A DNA stretch of 37,074 nt from Alphaproteobacteria bacterium (GTDB lineage Bacteria; Pseudomonadota; Alphaproteobacteria; Puniceispirillales; Puniceispirillaceae), in NCBI GenBank assembly GCA_011524805.1, contig WTJO01000038.1:1-37074 (forward strand). The letters run 5' to 3'. Both the position numbers and the translations under genes were made by a program. Position 1 is the stretch's first letter. Each line of letters opens with the position of its first letter. The notes under the pieces were generated by a model that saw only the letters and a list, made by a program, of their open reading frames with translations, had not been told where the DNA came from and did not search any database. Of the stretch, positions 34,493 through 37,074 are shown in pieces.

Positions 34493-34521
34493 AAAATAAA
34501 CCAAGATGCTATCAGGTGCAA
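34493..34521 (-). promoter_or_regulatory. Probable promoter for yqeY-dnaG-rpoD
   Basis: On the minus strand, TTGCAC (34516-34521) and TATTTT (34493-34498) are 17 bases apart, giving a leader of roughly 60 bases before yqeY. Adjacent to the palindrome at 34522-34534. Confidence 0.35.
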
Positions 34522-34534
34522 GTCAAGACTTGAC
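34522..34534. promoter_or_regulatory. 13-base palindrome between the divergent yqeY and carA promoters
   Basis: GTCAAG-A-CTTGAC is a perfect palindrome. Its right arm forms the first five bases of the carA -35 box and its left arm provides a TTGAC on the minus strand. It may be simply two back-to-back -35 boxes or an operator shared by both promoters. Confidence 0.45.
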
Positions 34535-34558
34535 CAAAGCGGATCGCTGTCGTAGATA
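34530..34558 (+). promoter_or_regulatory. Probable sigma-70 promoter for carA-carB
   Basis: TTGACC (34530-34535) and TAGATA (34553-34558) are 17 bases apart, the optimal spacing. Transcription would start near 34565, leaving a leader of about 140 bases before carA. That is long enough for leader-based control. Confidence 0.55.
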
Positions 34559-34620
34559 GGTGTAATTTTTGCGCGCTCATGCCAGCAAGCCTGCAAATCA
34601 GGCGGAAGGTTGCTAGAAAA

Positions 34621-34653
34621 ATATGTTCAAAAATGCGCTGTTTTTGAATATGT
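34621..34653 (+). promoter_or_regulatory. Hairpin in the carA leader
   Basis: TTCAAAAA (34626-34633) and TTTTTGAA (34641-34648) are perfect complements around a 7-base loop. The stem extends five more pairs outward (ATATG with TATGT, two as G-U in RNA), giving 13 pairs. It sits about 55 bases before the carA start, after the predicted transcription start. It may serve in attenuation or as a protein-binding site; no T-run follows. Confidence 0.5.
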
Positions 34654-34685
34654 GCAGCCTTGCTGTTCTCGCGCCAGACCAGTGA
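34623..34685 (+). CDS. Possible 20-codon leader peptide upstream of carA
   Basis: An ATG at 34623, inside the leader hairpin, opens a 20-codon frame that closes with TGA at 34683-34685, 22 bases before the carA ATG. A GGAAGG element lies 13 bases upstream, rather far for a ribosome site. The peptide (start MFKNALFLNM) is not enriched for one amino acid, so a classic attenuation role is not obvious. It could arise by chance. Confidence 0.2.
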   Translation: MFKNALFLNMCSLAVLAPDQ

Positions 34686-34707
34686 TACATGATGGAAGGC
34701 AGTGAAC

Positions 34708-35898
34708 ATGACAAACATGACCGCTTCGACTGCGCCTCATTCTTTTTTTTCAGAACCTTTGCAACCAACTGCCGTGCTTGTGCTTGAAGATGGCACCGCA
34801 TTTTATGGTCAGGGCTTCGGAGCTGAAAAAACGAATGTTGGCGAAGTATGTTTTAACACGTCAATGACAGGCTATCAGGAAATCATGACAGACCCGTCAT
34901 ATGCTGGCCAGATAATTACCTTCACCTTCCCGCATATTGGCAATATCGGCACCAATTCGGCAGATATAGAAACAGACAGGCCGGCATCGCTTGGCATGAT
35001 TGTCAGAAATCCTGTTACTGCCCCGTCAAACTGGCGGTCGGATACGCCACTTGAGACATGGCTGGCAGCACATAATCTGCCCGGCATTTCAGGCATTGAT
35101 ACCAGAGCCCTGACCCGTCACATCAGAGATAATGGCGCACCAAAGGGCGTTCTGTGCCATGACAAGTCAGGCCAGTTTGATATTGAGGCGCTGACCAGCA
35201 TGGCAAAAGGCTGGCCAGGGCTGAAGGGGATGGATCTTGCTAGCGATGTATCAACTTCCCGCCCACGCGACTGGCAGTCTGCCAGCTATGATCTGTCAAC
35301 TTCTGCTGCGCCTGAGAAAACAGGTGCGCATAATGTCATCGCCATAGATTTTGGCTGCAAGCAGAATATCCTGAGATGTCTTGTTGATGCAGGATGCAAT
35401 GTTGAGCTTGTACCGGCCACAACCCCTGCTGACGAGATATTGGCACGTAATCCGGACGGTATCTTCCTTGCAAACGGGCCGGGCGACCCTGCCGCTACGG
35501 CTGAATATGCTGTGCCTGAGCTTCGCAAGCTGATAGATGCAAACATCCCCATCTTCGGGATTTGCATTGGCCATCAGCTTCTGGCGCTGGCCTTTGGCGG
35601 CACAACAAGCAAGATGGAACGCGGCCATCGCGGCGCAAATCATCCGGTGCGTGATCTGCAAACAGGTAAAATTGAGATTACCAGCCAGAATCACGGCTTT
35701 ATGGTTGCAGAAGACTCGCTGCCTGATGACGTAGACGTAACACATCTATCCCTGTTTGACGGGTCTGTTGAGGGGCTGCGACATAAAACAAAGCCTGTAT
35801 TTAGCGTCCAGTATCATCCTGAATCATCTCCCGGGCCGCATGATTCACGTCATCTGTTCACCAGATTCACTGATATGATAGCTGCCCATAAATCCTAA
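34708..35898 (+). CDS. carA: Carbamoyl phosphate synthetase small (glutaminase) subunit
   Basis: Hydrolyses glutamine and passes ammonia to CarB to make carbamoyl phosphate for arginine and pyrimidine synthesis. 396 residues. The N-terminal domain has [33 protein letters not shown] and [18 protein letters not shown]. The class I glutaminase domain has GPGDPAA, the nucleophile Cys in [15 protein letters not shown] and the His-Glu pair in [17 protein letters not shown] 34708 is preferred to the GTG at 34702: GGAAGG lies nine bases before it. carB begins 56 bases after the stop. The divergent dyads and the long leader suggest regulated expression. Confidence 0.96.
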   Translation: MTNMTASTAPHSFFSEPLQPTAVLVLEDGTAFYGQGFGAEKTNVGEVCFNTSMTGYQEIMTDPSYAGQIITFTFPHIGNIGTNSADIETDRPASLGMIVRNPVTAPSNWRSDTPLETWLAAHNLPGISGIDTRALTRHIRDNGAPKGVLCHDKSGQFDIEALTSMAKGWPGLKGMDLASDVSTSRPRDWQSASYDLSTSAAPEKTGAHNVIAIDFGCKQNILRCLVDAGCNVELVPATTPADEILARNPDGIFLANGPGDPAATAEYAVPELRKLIDANIPIFGICIGHQLLALAFGGTTSKMERGHRGANHPVRDLQTGKIEITSQNHGFMVAEDSLPDDVDVTHLSLFDGSVEGLRHKTKPVFSVQYHPESSPGPHDSRHLFTRFTDMIAAHKS

Positions 35899-35954
35899 AC
35901 AGACAGTATTATCTGGCCAAACCGCTTCACAGTCACAAAGGAAACAACCTGCCC

Positions 35955-37074
35955 ATGCCTCGCCGTTCTGACATTTCCTCTATTATGATTATTGGTGCCG
36001 GTCCCATTATTATCGGACAGGCCTGCGAATTTGACTATTCGGGTGCGCAGGCATGTAAGGCACTAAGAGAAGAAGGCTATCGGGTCATTCTGGTAAATTC
36101 CAATCCGGCAACGATTATGACAGACCCCGGTATGGCAGATGCAACCTATATTGAGCCAATCACCCCTGAGATTGTCGCCCGCATTATTGAAAAGGAACGC
36201 CCCGATGCGCTATTGCCGACCATGGGCGGGCAGACAGCGCTAAACACTGCATTGGCACTGTTCAATGACGGGGTGCTTGATAAATTTGATGTTGAGCTAA
36301 TTGGTGCAAAACCTGATGCGATTGCCAAGGCTGAAGACAGGGCATTATTCAGAGATGCGATGGATTCTATCGGGCTTGAATCGGCACGCTCACGCACGGT
36401 AAATTCTTTCGAAGATGCGATTAAGGCGCTAGATATTGTTGGCCTGCCAGCCATTATCCGCCCGTCATTCACGCTTGGCGGCGAAGGCGGCGGTGTCGCC
36501 TATAACCGCGAAGAGTTTGAATCAATTGTTGCAGACGGGCTTCGGTTATCGCCTGTCTCTGAAATTCTGATCGAAGAATCCCTGCTTGGCTGGAAAGAAT
36601 TTGAGATGGAAGTTGTCAGAGATCATGCTGACAACTGTATCATTGTCTGTTCGATTGAAAATGTTGACCCGATGGGGGTGCATACCGGCGATTCGATAAC
36701 AGTTGCGCCTGCTCTTACCCTGACAGACAAGGAATATCAGGCATTGCGTGATGCCTCTATCGCCGTGCTTCGCGAGATTGGTGTAGATACGGGCGGCTCG
36801 AACGTGCAATTTGCGATGAGCCCAGATAATGGGCGTATTATCGTGATTGAAATGAATCCGCGTGTAAGCAGGTCCTCTGCTCTGGCGTCAAAGGCAACCG
36901 GATTTCCTATTGCCAAAATAGCAGCAAAGCTGGCTGTCGGCTATCGGCTGGATGAGCTGGATAATGACATTACAGGCGTAACGCCTGCCAGCTTTGAGCC
37001 TACCATTGACTATATCGTGACCAAAATTCCCCGCTTTACCTTCGAGAAATTTCAGGGCTCACCTGCCGAGCTAT
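35955..37074 (+). CDS. carB: Carbamoyl phosphate synthetase large subunit, C-terminus off the window
   Basis: Synthetase subunit with two ATP-grasp halves; about 373 residues of the roughly 1,080 expected are visible, covering the first (carboxyphosphate) half. It opens with a Rossmann-like motif [60 protein letters not shown] (ATP loop), [17 protein letters not shown] and [23 protein letters not shown] are all standard for CarB. ATG 35955 follows AAGG by about 13 bases. The reading frame continues past the window edge with no stop. Operon partner of carA. Confidence 0.97.
   Translation, partial: MPRRSDISSIMIIGAGPIIIGQACEFDYSGAQACKALREEGYRVILVNSNPATIMTDPGMADATYIEPITPEIVARIIEKERPDALLPTMGGQTALNTALALFNDGVLDKFDVELIGAKPDAIAKAEDRALFRDAMDSIGLESARSRTVNSFEDAIKALDIVGLPAIIRPSFTLGGEGGGVAYNREEFESIVADGLRLSPVSEILIEESLLGWKEFEMEVVRDHADNCIIVCSIENVDPMGVHTGDSITVAPALTLTDKEYQALRDASIAVLREIGVDTGGSNVQFAMSPDNGRIIVIEMNPRVSRSSALASKATGFPIAKIAAKLAVGYRLDELDNDITGVTPASFEPTIDYIVTKIPRFTFEKFQGSPAEL

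Noticed and set aside
34430-34707. LexA (SOS) box upstream of yqeY or carA
   Set aside because: I looked for GTTC-N7-GTTC, the alphaproteobacterial form, and found no match in the gap.

Overview
The window looks like chromosomal core DNA of an alphaproteobacterium of moderate GC content. The evidence is the set of neighbourhoods: SRP RNA-dnaX-ybaB-recR, def-fmt-truA, cytochrome c / kdsB / pheA, sppA-(zinc-ribbon protein)-glyQ-glyS-ppdK, and a yqeY-dnaG-rpoD block divergent from carA-carB. A polyprenyl diphosphate synthase for the quinone side chain, a DUF2007 protein and an RHH_4-type protein fit the same group. A marine SAR116-like bacterium is my best guess, but it is inference only. Two genes run off the edges: a GT39 glycosyltransferase on the left and carB on the right.

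Layout. 1-2393: divergent GT39 glycosyltransferase (-) and MATE exporter (+). 2398-6258: leucyl aminopeptidase (+) converges on a minus-strand run of membrane cytochrome c, HisN-like phosphatase and GhrA-like reductase. 6533-8173: kdsB and pheA. 8222-11328: SRP RNA, dnaX, ybaB, recR. 11420-12583: rmuC (-). 12811-15084: def, fmt, truA. 15099-22010 (-): sppA, a 71-residue zinc-ribbon membrane protein, glyQ, glyS and ppdK. 22133-23150 (-): DUF2007 protein and a TrmN6-like methyltransferase, overlapping. 23295-24305: polyprenyl diphosphate synthase. 24334-25200: a scar-like segment with the C-terminal part of a phage/GTA-type 3TM holin (-), a LexA-like S24 protein (+) that appears to have lost its N-terminus, and a strong inverted repeat. 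25273-29805 (+): rlmD, a ribbon-helix-helix protein, a class I glutamine amidotransferase and a HyuA/oxoprolinase-family protein. 29855-29931 (-): tRNA with CAU anticodon. 30076-34429 (-): yqeY, dnaG, rpoD. 34708-37074 (+): carA, carB.

Most genes are housekeeping: DNA replication and repair (dnaX, recR, rmuC, dnaG), transcription (rpoD), translation and protein maturation (glyQS, def, fmt, truA, rlmD, tRNA, SRP RNA), and biosynthesis (KDO, phenylalanine, histidine, carbamoyl phosphate, quinone side chain). No intergenic stretch exceeds 300 bases. The longest are 6259-6532 (divergent cytochrome c/kdsB; no convincing promoter read), 12584-12810 (divergent rmuC/def; same), 24306-24545 (holin remnant) and 34430-34707 (divergent yqeY/carA; dyads and promoter-like boxes). 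I found no CRISPR array, insertion sequence, integrase or rRNA. I did not find a convincing new multi-gene system. The best leads are the holin/S24 scar, the dyad-rich yqeY/carA control region with a long carA leader, and the uncharacterised RHH-amidotransferase-HyuA cluster.
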